From positions 1 through 49,826 of IMG/VR virus record IMGVR_UViG_3300031223_000012: DNA of 49,826 nt; one strand, given 5' to 3'. The notes under the pieces were generated by a model. It made no database searches. It saw only the letters and a program-made list of their open reading frames with translations, and was not told the origin of the DNA. The translations under genes and the position numbers were made by a program. Origin of the DNA: a virus. Every line of letters begins with the position of its first letter. Position 1 is the first letter of the stretch. Positions 23,332 to 30,784 of this stretch are shown in pieces.

Positions 23332-23664
23332 TTAGTTAAATTTTATTTTAGAATTGTCAATTTCGTGCCACGGTCCATAATGTTTAAATTTAAACGCATG
23401 TTGTAGTACTTCCTGTTTAGTATATCTTACTGTTGTGTCTGGTGAAAATGTTGCAATAAACATTTCCTTACTGTAATGCTTTTGTAGTACTGGATCGTAT
23501 AGTTTACCAGTTGCATTGTGTTCACACCATGCATGATCTATTGTATTGCCAGTGCCAAAAATATTATCTGTAATAAAGCCGTGACACAATGTCCAATCTT
23601 GTTTTTCTGTTACATGTTGATATGCCAACATGTAACATTTACCTAGTCTATCTTTTAGTGCCAT
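23332..23664 (-). CDS. Possible papain/transglutaminase-like small protein
   Basis: 110 residues. C10 in LGKCYMLAY, H44 in DHAWCEH and D57 in KLYDPVL form a Cys-His-Asp order like that of transglutaminase/NlpC-type proteins, with HAW and YDP local patterns that are common in such folds. The protein is shorter than most such enzymes, so this could be a minimal domain or coincidence. The start overlaps the next gene upstream by one base (23664). Confidence 0.4.
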   Translation of the reverse strand: MALKDRLGKCYMLAYQHVTEKQDWTLCHGFITDNIFGTGNTIDHAWCEHNATGKLYDPVLQKHYSKEMFIATFSPDTTVRYTKQEVLQHAFKFKHYGPWHEIDNSKIKFN

Positions 23665-24068
23665 TATGCGATTGCTTTTGTGTTAATCATATTTTCATAG
23701 AGCCACATTATTGATATGGTGCGTATTCTGTTACCAACTTTACTAAAACTAATTGGGTTATTTTCTCCATTTGTGGTAAAAAATACTCGTTTTGATTTAA
23801 AGTCTATTATAACAAAAGCAGATGTTCCAAAAATTGAAGATCTTTTTGTTTGTACAGTGAATATCATTTGATGTTCAGGTAACTGAATGTGACCTGTTAA
23901 CTCTTGGTCTATTTCTGACAGTCTATGTAACATATACATTGAATACTTTTCGGTAGTACCAGTATGGCTAAATGTTCCAACAAAATTATCAATGTTTTTG
24001 TTGTTATCGATAACGTTTTGGCTAAATAATTCGCCCCAGGTGGATAATATTGAGATTGACGTGTTCAT
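23664..24068 (-). CDS. Hypothetical protein
   Basis: 134 residues with a beta-rich centre (HQMIFTVQTKRSSIFGTSAF, VIIDFKSKRVFFTTNGE), first gene after element copy 6. The alternating strands suggest a sandwich or PH-like fold, but no family is evident. It is coupled to the Cys-His-Asp protein downstream. Confidence 0.55.
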   Translation of the reverse strand: MNTSISILSTWGELFSQNVIDNNKNIDNFVGTFSHTGTTEKYSMYMLHRLSEIDQELTGHIQLPEHQMIFTVQTKRSSIFGTSAFVIIDFKSKRVFFTTNGENNPISFSKVGNRIRTISIMWLYENMINTKAIA

Positions 24069-24091
24069 AATAGATGTATTAGTTTTTTATT

Positions 24092-24162
24092 GTTATATAA
24101 ATATATAACAATTAGTGCATAAATGACACCTTAATTTGTTAACTTTTCAATAACTTGTTAAC
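24092..24162 (-). promoter_or_regulatory. Palindromic promoter-like element, copy 6
   Basis: Palindrome at 24092-24109, then GTGCATAAATGACACCTTAA and a TTGTTAACTTTTCAA block. Upstream of the 23664-24068 gene. Confidence 0.65.
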
Positions 24163-24174
24163 AAAAACGCTTGA

Positions 24175-24363
24175 TTATTTTCTATTCTTATCTCCTGCAA
24201 TGCTTATACTTTGTTGCCAATACTTCATTTCATTACTTTCATCGTCTAGTCTAGTCACTTGTGCAGTAGGCCAACCTGTAATTGGATTAATTTTTCGATC
24301 CCAAAAAGGTAAGTCTTGCATTTTACATTTAGGTTCACCTCTTTTTGTGATTTTTTTTGGCAT
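24175..24363 (-). CDS. Small hypothetical protein
   Basis: 62 residues, basic, beginning MPKKITKRGEPKCKM, with DRKINPITGWPTAQVTRLDD. It is the last gene before element copy 6 and lies in the same direction as its neighbours. No motif recognised. Confidence 0.5.
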   Translation of the reverse strand: MPKKITKRGEPKCKMQDLPFWDRKINPITGWPTAQVTRLDDESNEMKYWQQSISIAGDKNRK

Positions 24364-24398
24364 GGGTTTTAAGTTATGTTACTGTTTTCATGTTGGCA

Positions 24399-24947
24399 CT
24401 ATAGGCTAAACGTCCACATTTTTGGGTTGCTAAATAGTTTACGTTCAAGTTTAGCCTGGTCCCTCTCTTTTTGGTTGCTAGGTCTAGTTAGACCTGTACT
24501 GTCTTTTGTTTGTTGCAGCAATGGCTCTTTTGGTGAAGTTTGGCCTCTTGTATTTCTTTTGTACTTTGTTGGTCTCTTTGAAGATTGAGCCATTGTGCTA
24601 GTATCAGTCTTAGCCTTTGTTGCTGTTGCAGTCTTTCGTTTTAGTAAAATATTGGTAGCCGTTTTTATTTCGTGTTCAGAAAGCAAAGATACAAAGTCTT
24701 CTACTATGTTTGCTAATTGCAAGCCCCATACTTTTTGTTTGTACAGACCTGTTTTTTTGCCGTCAAAGAACCTGTACGTCTCGTACCACATATTTTGACC
24801 GCGTACAGATGTAATTGAAATACAAAGTTGTGCGGCGTCAATAGTACACAACTCGTAGTGTTGACCTGTACAATTTTTAATGCCTAGCTGTGACAATTTT
24901 AGTAATTCAAATTCAATTAACAGTTTATTTTCTTGTACTTTTGTCAT
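24399..24947 (-). CDS. Hypothetical protein with Thr/Lys-rich tail
   Basis: 182 residues. The first ~100 form a helical and beta domain (LLIEFELLKLSQLGIKNC, MWYETYRFFDGKKTG). The last ~80 are rich in Lys, Thr, Ser and Gln (KRKTATATKAKTDTSTMAQS) and probably disordered, possibly for nucleic acid binding. Its start overlaps the kinase stop by 4 nt. Function unknown. Confidence 0.5.
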   Translation of the reverse strand: MTKVQENKLLIEFELLKLSQLGIKNCTGQHYELCTIDAAQLCISITSVRGQNMWYETYRFFDGKKTGLYKQKVWGLQLANIVEDFVSLLSEHEIKTATNILLKRKTATATKAKTDTSTMAQSSKRPTKYKRNTRGQTSPKEPLLQQTKDSTGLTRPSNQKERDQAKLERKLFSNPKMWTFSL

Positions 24948-25486
24948 GTAAGTTTGTATTTTTCTATCCAGGTGTTTACAACCTCTTCAGCTGCTAGTCT
25001 AAGTTCAGCTAGTGCCAAGTTGTTGTTGACCTGTATGTCATAGTCGTAAGGTAAAGTAGAGCCAACGTCTCCTGTATTATTGTCAACGATGTCAACTGAA
25101 GTACGTGATATCTTTAAAGTTTGGCAATGTATCATATGCGTCTTGCACCATTCCACTATTGCTGTAATTTCTTCTGGCTCTCTAATATGTAGAAATACTA
25201 TTGCCCTGTTGGCACGTTCAACGTGGCCTGTCATATACTTAAATGGGCTGTTACTGTACGCTGTTGCAAGGTCTTTTATGTCAGACAAGAACTGCCTAGA
25301 CTTGTTGTCCTTATCACCATGCCACCCTAGTAAGCGTGCTGCCTGTTTAACCCGGTCTACTGATGACACATTATGTACTACTATGTCTGCGCCAATTGAC
25401 TCAACGTGTTCTGCTGCCATTGCTGCAAAGGTGTCTTTGCCCGAACCGGCCATACCATTAATAGGTACACAAAGTAAGTTTTTCAT
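24944..25486 (-). CDS. P-loop nucleotide kinase, dNMP-kinase-like
   Basis: 180 residues with a Walker A loop GMAGSGKDTF at 11-20, followed by helices and a VFLHIREPEEI strand typical of phage nucleoside monophosphate kinases (T4 gp1-like) and adenylate kinase relatives. It would phosphorylate (d)NMPs to support DNA synthesis alongside RNR and dUTPase. The lid region with Arg residues is consistent but not diagnostic of substrate. It overlaps the nuclease gene upstream and the unknown gene downstream by 4 nt each, so the three are coupled. Confidence 0.7.
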   Translation of the reverse strand: MKNLLCVPINGMAGSGKDTFAAMAAEHVESIGADIVVHNVSSVDRVKQAARLLGWHGDKDNKSRQFLSDIKDLATAYSNSPFKYMTGHVERANRAIVFLHIREPEEITAIVEWCKTHMIHCQTLKISRTSVDIVDNNTGDVGSTLPYDYDIQVNNNLALAELRLAAEEVVNTWIEKYKLT

Positions 25487-26253
25487 TTTTCTATTCTTGT
25501 AAAGTTAACGATTGCTTCAATAAAAGTAGGATCAAAATCAAATGCGGGACCTAATGTTTCATAGCCCGTTGTCTTAAATTGAAAGCATCGAGCTATAATC
25601 TCGTCAAATATACCATATTCTAGAAGTATGTATTGATAAATTTGAAACTGTATTGTATAGTTAACCCATTCGCAATCATCAAGGTGTGATGCTGGGCCGA
25701 TAAGTTTCTCAAATCTGTTCGAGGTTGCAATACTTTCTGTGTTTTTCCATTCAGCAATAAGACAAATTTGTGGGCTGTCTTTCGCTAGGAACAGGCTGTC
25801 ACATCGAACGCTAAGACCTAGCACTTTAGATGTTAGCCAAATCTCTGTGCCAATCCAAGAATGCATGCGGCTAAGCACAGTATCATATAGGTTGTCAAAG
25901 TGACCCATTTTTGACAATAGTTTGGGGTCTTCAATACCTGCGATGTCTACTTGACCACCGTGTGCCAATTTTGAGTCAATGTAGTCCTCTAACTTTAGTC
26001 CGCGATTTTGTCCTTTTTTGCCTCTCGACGACCATTCAAGTCTGATTGCTTCAACTGTAAGACCAAACATTTCATGATTAGGATTATTTGAACATTTTAG
26101 TGCTATTGCATCCCAATCTTTTGGCTCTTGTAGTGCTTTGTTAATTGCATACGTAGACAATAGCTTTTGGTCTGGATGGGCATTTTGCCAAGCCGTTCTG
26201 TTGTCCCAACCTGTTCGTTTAAGCTCTTGAAATAATGTTGAATTTCTTTGCAT
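25483..26253 (-). CDS. PD-(D/E)XK nuclease family protein
   Basis: 256 residues. A core of LGLSVRCDSLFLAKD (D152), ICLIAEWKNTES (E168, K170) and then NYTIQFQIYQYILLE (Q202 to Y206) gives the D / E-x-K / Q-x3-Y pattern of RecB/Cas4-like nucleases. Such phage proteins are thought to process DNA ends or take part in recombination or packaging. Its end overlaps the kinase start. No CRISPR genes are near, so a Cas4 adaptation role is unlikely. Confidence 0.65.
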   Translation of the reverse strand: MQRNSTLFQELKRTGWDNRTAWQNAHPDQKLLSTYAINKALQEPKDWDAIALKCSNNPNHEMFGLTVEAIRLEWSSRGKKGQNRGLKLEDYIDSKLAHGGQVDIAGIEDPKLLSKMGHFDNLYDTVLSRMHSWIGTEIWLTSKVLGLSVRCDSLFLAKDSPQICLIAEWKNTESIATSNRFEKLIGPASHLDDCEWVNYTIQFQIYQYILLEYGIFDEIIARCFQFKTTGYETLGPAFDFDPTFIEAIVNFTRIEK

Positions 26254-26263
26254 GCTGTTTGTG

Positions 26264-26500
26264 TTATGGTTCTAACAACTTAGACGTCATAGTCTTGTTG
26301 TCTTCTGCATCATTCAGCACACTAAGCTGGGTGTCTCGTTGAGCCTTTTTCGCAAGCTGCTTTCGTTGTTCCTCTTCAAGCATAATCTTGTTAACTCGAC
26401 GTTTGAGGTTATGTGCGTCTTGCTTTTTTTGTGCAAGCTGAGTAGATTTAAGTTTGTTTGCTTTCGCTTTGAATCCTTTACGGTGCTTTGATTTAGGCAT
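26264..26500 (-). CDS. Small basic coiled hypothetical protein
   Basis: 78 residues, about a third Lys/Arg, with a long charged helix (NLKRRVNKIMLEEEQRKQL). It starts MPKSKHRKGFKAKANKLK. It could bind nucleic acid or be a scaffold. It lies 10 nt before the nuclease gene and after a terminator hairpin. Confidence 0.55.
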   Translation of the reverse strand: MPKSKHRKGFKAKANKLKSTQLAQKKQDAHNLKRRVNKIMLEEEQRKQLAKKAQRDTQLSVLNDAEDNKTMTSKLLEP

Positions 26501-26539
26501 AAATTGTGTAATTTTTTTAGTTGTATAATTAAATTAAAC

Positions 26540-26566
26540 AACGATGCATAAAATATATGCACCGTT
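26540..26566 (-). terminator. Hairpin terminator
   Basis: Minus-strand stem AACGGTGCAT / ATGCATCGTT (10 bp, one G-U), loop 7 nt, followed by GTTTAATTTAATT. It lies just past the stop of the tagged gene at 26578 and separates the tagged array from the kinase/nuclease operon. Confidence 0.6.
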
Positions 26567-26577
26567 GCAGCATTTGC

Positions 26578-27054
26578 TTAAATTTCTGAATTTTTGACTT
26601 CTACACTATTGCCATCTTGTAAATCAAGCATGTAACTGTCTTTTAATATTAGTGTAACTGTGCCACTTTGGCCTGACCATTTACCCATCTTTACAGTCAC
26701 TGTGTCACCTTGACCTATGCCTTCTGTTACCGCTTCTGTTACCGGGTCTTGCAACCAACGCCCTGACTGTTTAGCCCTGCCTGATATTATTGCCTGAAAG
26801 TCAGACTTTGACATATCAGTCCACAGTTCAAGTGTCTCTTCGTCCCATTTTGCAACCGCCTGTTTTGTCTTAATACTTAATAAAATATCAAGGCCACTGT
26901 CGGTAACTGTTCTCAAAGACCTGTTTGTTGCCTTGGCTATTTTAACAAATGTACGCCATTCATGTGGCATTATTGTAAAACGATTGCCAAGAATGTCAGA
27001 CTCGTTAACGGTTGTCGCCAAGGTCTCTGTAAGGTGTTTACTTAATGATTTCAT
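26578..27054 (-). CDS. Tagged protein with KOW-like C-terminus
   Basis: 158 residues from MKSLSKHLTETLATTVNES (the frame also continues upstream, see the 16-bp repeat). The leader predicts cleavage after LTE. The C-terminal ~45 residues (IGQGDTVTVKMGKWSGQSGT and VTLILKDSYMLDL) are a KOW-type SH3 motif, as in ribosomal and NusG proteins. The middle is helical. A KOW domain in an injected protein could target ribosome or RNA polymerase factors of the host; that is inference. Confidence 0.65.
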   Translation of the reverse strand: MKSLSKHLTETLATTVNESDILGNRFTIMPHEWRTFVKIAKATNRSLRTVTDSGLDILLSIKTKQAVAKWDEETLELWTDMSKSDFQAIISGRAKQSGRWLQDPVTEAVTEGIGQGDTVTVKMGKWSGQSGTVTLILKDSYMLDLQDGNSVEVKNSEI

Positions 27055-27085
27055 AGTTGTTTTGCCTAGTAATTTCGTGTGTTTA

Positions 27086-27490
27086 TCAATAGTTGACTTT
27101 ATCAATAGTTGACTTTATGTCTTGTATGACATTATCGTCGATGCTATATAGCGTAGTATTATCTAGTTGCAAAGTATCTCGTGGATCAATTTTGAGATTA
27201 GGGAATCGTTTAGCAAAGTCTGCTAATTCTTGTCCTGCCTTGTCCAAATCTTTAATAATTATGGATTCTGCACCACCTTTTTTGTCTTGCTTAACAAAAC
27301 TGGCAAGATTACGTTTGTTATTAGACGTGATCGGTACAATAGCAATGCTAACAGGTTTACGTCCTGTCGGTTTAGTTTGACCTGGACGCATAATGTTAAT
27401 CATTTCAGTATAGACATAGAGATTGATAATCTCTTGCCCTGCTTCATCAATTTGAAACGATTCTGTAATGTGTGTGCTTAATGATTTCAT
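27086..27490 (-). CDS. Tagged protein, unknown body
   Basis: 134 residues beginning MKSLSTHITESFQIDE. The body (GRKPVSIAIVPITSNNKRN, GGAESIIIKDLDKAGQELAD) is mixed alpha/beta without a known motif. The last codons lie within the 16-bp tandem duplication; the reading frame of its second copy supplies the terminal KVNY and stop. Deleting one 16-bp copy would join this gene in frame to the next tagged gene. Confidence 0.65.
   Translation of the reverse strand: MKSLSTHITESFQIDEAGQEIINLYVYTEMINIMRPGQTKPTGRKPVSIAIVPITSNNKRNLASFVKQDKKGGAESIIIKDLDKAGQELADFAKRFPNLKIDPRDTLQLDNTTLYSIDDNVIQDIKSTIDKVNY
27087..27118. repeat. 16-bp tandem duplication at a gene junction
   Basis: Two exact copies of CAATAGTTGACTTTAT. 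On the minus strand the first copy reads K-S-T-I-D and the second K-V-N-Y-stop in the frame of the 27086 gene. With one copy the frame would pass through KHTKLLGKTT into the MKSLSKHLTET leader of the next gene. Confidence 0.9.
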
Positions 27491-27541
27491 AGTTTTCTTT
27501 TTTTTTTTTGTTATTTTTTGTTCTTTTTTGTTCTTTTTTGT

Positions 27542-28141
27542 TTAGCTATAGTAGACACATTCGGAGCCCTTATCACCGCCGGCACTCGCGCCTATTTGTA
27601 TGTTTAACTTATTCCCAAACTGAGATAGGGCCGCAATGATCTTATCTGCCATTTCGTCATCGTAACCACGACCTAGAGCAAATCCAATAGTGTTGTCACC
27701 GTCTGTTACGATAAAACTTGTATACACTACAGCGTCATACAAGGCCTTGCTAATATCTAAAGCGCTAATACCTCTAACTGGTTCAGGTATTTTAAGTATC
27801 GATATAGAATCTAACGTCAACGTAATATTACCAACGAATTTATTTCGACCATTTCTACTAGAGACAGCAAACAATTCACCCATTATATAATTGCCTTGCG
27901 GTTTTACATTTTTAACTACTGTTCCTTTTTCAATGATAGTAGGTACAACACCAAATGGATTAGGGCTAACGACTACTTCATCATATCTGTCGAAGTCTTC
28001 TTCTGAGATTTCTTTAAAGTCTGTGCCTTCTCTTAAGTCTTTAGTAATGACTAAATCAAATCCACTTTTGGCTGCTGACTTGACATCTTGGACAGCTTCG
28101 TTGACGAATGATTCTGTAATGTGGGTGCTTAATGATTTCAT
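27542..28141 (-). CDS. Tagged protein, unknown body
   Basis: 199 residues beginning MKSLSTHITESFVNEAVQDV, the consensus leader. The body is alpha/beta (FDLVITKDLREGTDF, FVGNITLTLDSISILKIPEP, NTIGFALGRGYDDEMADKII) with a Gly-rich end. No family recognised. It is preceded by an unusually T-rich/A-rich intergenic run that includes repeated TTTTTTGTTC on the plus strand. Confidence 0.65.
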   Translation of the reverse strand: MKSLSTHITESFVNEAVQDVKSAAKSGFDLVITKDLREGTDFKEISEEDFDRYDEVVVSPNPFGVVPTIIEKGTVVKNVKPQGNYIMGELFAVSSRNGRNKFVGNITLTLDSISILKIPEPVRGISALDISKALYDAVVYTSFIVTDGDNTIGFALGRGYDDEMADKIIAALSQFGNKLNIQIGASAGGDKGSECVYYS

Positions 28142-28159
28142 ATTTTTTCATTTTGTTTT

Positions 28160-28483
28160 TTATTCCTTAAAACCAGAACTTAGAACAACAGTCCTACTGC
28201 TATCAGATTCAAACAGGTTGCCGTTAACTGGTACAACAACGTATTTTAAACGATAGTGCTTACGTTCTCCGGGCGACATTGATTTATTCATTCTTTTTGC
28301 TTTCGCCGTGGCGTCTTCCTTACTGAACAGCTGTTCATCTTTTGGTACCGGCATGCCCTTAAATTCCCTAGCGTTTGACGGTCTTGGCTTGTCGCCTATA
28401 GAGCCTCCTGTTAACATAACAGCAAACATGCTATTTGACTCGTTGACAAATGATTCTGTAATATGTGTGCTTAATGATTTCAT
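28160..28483 (-). CDS. Tagged protein, small basic body
   Basis: 107 residues from MKSLSTHITESFVNESNSMF; I reject the seven upstream codons because the conserved leader starts at this Met. A body with KDEQLFSKEDATAKAKRMNK and HYRLKYVVVPVNG resembles short strand-helix-strand modules found in other tagged phage proteins. Unknown function. Confidence 0.65.
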   Translation of the reverse strand: MKSLSTHITESFVNESNSMFAVMLTGGSIGDKPRPSNAREFKGMPVPKDEQLFSKEDATAKAKRMNKSMSPGERKHYRLKYVVVPVNGNLFESDSSRTVVLSSGFKE

Positions 28484-28500
28484 AGTTGTTTTTATTTGTG

Positions 28501-28857
28501 TCATTTATCTATTGATATGTTAAAGTTATAATCAGTGTTACCAGGTAATTGAAAACTTACGTTATGCTTTGCCAAGTCATTACCTAGTCTTTTAAAACTA
28601 ATACCACATGATCTATCAAAATAAAAAACGATTTGCTTACCTGCATCCCATATACCATGTATACTATAGTCTGGGCTACCTACTTTAAAACTATCTTCTA
28701 TAATACTTTGCATATGTGGATAAACTTGTATGATCTCTTTGTATACTTTAAAATTATGTGTAGGATTACCGTTCTGTGCTTCTGTAAAATTATCGTCTTT
28801 CATTTCGTTTAGCAAACCGCCGAATGATTCTGTAATATGTGTGCTTAATGATTTCAT
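28501..28857 (-). CDS. Tagged protein, unknown body
   Basis: 118 residues beginning MKSLSTHITESFGGLL. The body has aromatic strands (YSIHGIWDAGKQIVFYFDRS) and ends in NFNISIDK. No motif recognised. The stop lies near the leader of the next tagged gene, with the conserved A-rich gap between them. Confidence 0.65.
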   Translation of the reverse strand: MKSLSTHITESFGGLLNEMKDDNFTEAQNGNPTHNFKVYKEIIQVYPHMQSIIEDSFKVGSPDYSIHGIWDAGKQIVFYFDRSCGISFKRLGNDLAKHNVSFQLPGNTDYNFNISIDK

Positions 28858-28875
28858 AGTTGTTTTTGTGTGTTA

Positions 28876-29325
28876 TTACATGTTAAGTACGGACATACAA
28901 AACCATTCTAAACCGTAGTCAAACATACTGTCATCACCTACTGGTGAACCTTGCTGATCTTTAATGTAAGTCTTTGCTTGTTGTGGCAATGCTTTCATGT
29001 AGCCTGCTAGGTCAGAATCATCAGTCTCTTGCGTCATTATACAACCGACTATTGTGTCGAAGTGCTTACGATCCGAAGCGCTAATTTGTTTAAACTCTGG
29101 AAAAGAAACAATAGCTAATTTATATAAATCTGCAGCAGCCTGTATTTCGTCAGTTCGCCAAACAATTTCTAAAGTGTGTGATAACCAGCGACCAGCATTC
29201 ATATATTTAGGGTCGTTTTTATTGTCAAGACCAGCCGGGTTATCTGATAACCATTTTTCATAGTTTGGAGCCGTAACCTTGCTGAAACTAAATGATTCTG
29301 TAATGTGTGCGCTTAATGATTTCAT
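28876..29325 (-). CDS. Tagged protein, helical body
   Basis: 149 residues beginning MKSLSAHITESFSFSK. The rest is largely helical (RTDEIQAAADLYKLAIVSFP, SDRKHFDTIVGCIMTQE). No family recognised. In the same direction as its neighbours with 17-18 nt gaps. Confidence 0.65.
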   Translation of the reverse strand: MKSLSAHITESFSFSKVTAPNYEKWLSDNPAGLDNKNDPKYMNAGRWLSHTLEIVWRTDEIQAAADLYKLAIVSFPEFKQISASDRKHFDTIVGCIMTQETDDSDLAGYMKALPQQAKTYIKDQQGSPVGDDSMFDYGLEWFCMSVLNM

Positions 29326-29342
29326 AGTTGTTTTTTTGTGTG

Positions 29343-30395
29343 TTATTTTATTGCTTCAGGTAATGCTATTTCTTTACTAAATCGATATGTTTCTGCCTGT
29401 TGTCTTGAGACGTTTGTGCCTGCTTCAAATTTATGTAGCTCTTGTACACTGTTAAATATTACAGGGCCATCTGTTTCATAACCACGAAAGTATGCCATAT
29501 ACGTAGCTCGATCATTTTGTAACTTTGTCAATACAAACGTTTGAGATGACTTTTTGTTGTAATATCTAGGCCAACCTGATACCATTTCACTAGCCTCGTT
29601 AACTAATGATTCGGTGATATGTGTGCTTAATGATTTTATAGTTTTCTTTTTCTTTTTGTTATTTTTTGATTCAGCAACATAAGGGTCTCTAATATCAATA
29701 TCACCATTGGACATTGACTTAGTAACTTTATCAACTTGTTCTGGTTCTATTTTTGGCATGTCCTTTCGGGCCGGTGCACCAACTGGAGGCTTTGCAGCTT
29801 GTAGCATAGAAAGTCTTTTTGATATAGTACTGGCACCAATGCTTTCGTACCAATCAATTGCTTTTTGTTGGTTGTAAAATGCAACATCCATGCCTTTACC
29901 TTTGTAAATGCTGTCTTCAATATCTGAAACTGTCGCCTTAAATACGTTAAGGTCACCAGAAACCTGATCGTTGCCTCTTTTGTTACCATAATTGTCACCA
30001 GCTGCACGAAGTACTGGTATAAGATCACCAATTGTCATGTTAGCTTTGCTAACATCTAGTATTGCATTAGGATTATTAAACATCGTAGCAGCCCATCTAT
30101 GGTGACCGTCTAGTATACGATTTTCTTTACTAACAATACTGCCAAGATCACCACCAGAAACACCACCAATCGCCATGCTTAAAGATTTACCTAAGTAAAC
30201 AGCATCTTGTGAAGCAAGAAGCTCTTTTGCTGATATTTTAACTTTTACTGTCTTAACAATGTCATCGACCTTGTTACCATCTCGTTGACCCTTGCTGAAA
30301 AAGTCACGATCAGTTTTGCCGCCGTTCGGAAAACGGGTAGCATCAACATCTTGTGTAGCCAATTTTTCGTTAATGTATGAAGTTATACTTTTCAT
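29343..30395 (-). CDS. Fused tagged protein: ParB/Srx-like domain plus second tagged module
   Basis: 350 residues. The N-terminal leader is MKSITSYINEKL. ILDGHHRWAATM (94-105) is the D-G-H-H-R-W motif of the ParB/sulfiredoxin nuclease superfamily (such proteins bind or cleave DNA or hydrolyse nucleotides). Residues 253-266 are a second full leader, IKSLSTHITESLVNE, where the expected Met codon is ATA instead of ATG. The residues just before it (SKNNKKKKKT) translate what in sibling genes is the A-rich untranslated gap. The C-terminal ~85 residues resemble a separate tagged protein body. It therefore looks like two tagged genes fused by readthrough. Confidence 0.75.
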   Translation of the reverse strand: MKSITSYINEKLATQDVDATRFPNGGKTDRDFFSKGQRDGNKVDDIVKTVKVKISAKELLASQDAVYLGKSLSMAIGGVSGGDLGSIVSKENRILDGHHRWAATMFNNPNAILDVSKANMTIGDLIPVLRAAGDNYGNKRGNDQVSGDLNVFKATVSDIEDSIYKGKGMDVAFYNQQKAIDWYESIGASTISKRLSMLQAAKPPVGAPARKDMPKIEPEQVDKVTKSMSNGDIDIRDPYVAESKNNKKKKKTIKSLSTHITESLVNEASEMVSGWPRYYNKKSSQTFVLTKLQNDRATYMAYFRGYETDGPVIFNSVQELHKFEAGTNVSRQQAETYRFSKEIALPEAIK

Positions 30396-30462
30396 CCTTT
30401 ATGCTTAGTTTAGATTATATGTATACAAGAATGAAATAACGTAAAGTTTTTATGCTAGCTCA

Positions 30463-30774
30463 TTATGCCTCGGTATGTGTTGCATTAACCTCTAACGGCG
30501 TCAGGCCTTGATTAGCAATGTCCGTCGACCTAATAAACATTTGCTCAAACATTGACCGTAAAAGGCTACTTGTCAGGTCCACACCAGGAGGCTTAGCACT
30601 AATTGTACTCGTTAGCAGTTGACATCTTGTCTCTTCTCTTTCCTTGTTATCACTATCTTCTAATAGGATTGAAATTGTAATCTTTTTGTGTCCATTACTC
30701 TTTGCGCAATAGGCTAGAATTTCATCTATATCACCATTATGCCATAAGTCTTGTTGCTCTTTCGTGTAATTCAT
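30463..30774 (-). CDS. Hypothetical protein downstream of the nuclease fusion
   Basis: 103 residues, beginning MNYTKEQQDLWHNGDIDEIL. A helical start, a beta middle (KKITISILLEDSDNKE) and a helical end (LLRSMFEQMFIRS). It starts 10 nt after the SbcD/SbcC-type stop, so it is co-transcribed and may modulate it. Unrecognised. Confidence 0.55.
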   Translation of the reverse strand: MNYTKEQQDLWHNGDIDEILAYCAKSNGHKKITISILLEDSDNKEREETRCQLLTSTISAKPPGVDLTSSLLRSMFEQMFIRSTDIANQGLTPLEVNATHTEA

Positions 30775-30784
30775 ATTGTTTTAT

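Larger units (their letters stand above)
27459..29643 (-). repeat. Dispersed near-identical leader DNA repeats
   Basis: A ~35-45 bp segment covering the leader codons and the end of the 5' untranslated region (plus-strand form GATTCTGTAATATGTGTGC followed by TTAATGATTTCATAGTTG) recurs near 27459, 28110, 28450, 28822, 29293 and 29600, and again at 43845-43879. The conservation is at DNA level, including silent positions and the A-rich upstream run, making these good substrates for recombination between neighbouring genes. Confidence 0.85.

Noticed and set aside
25483-26253. Nuclease taken as Cas4
   Set aside because: The motif fits the wider PD-(D/E)XK family; there is no Cys cluster and no CRISPR locus in the window.
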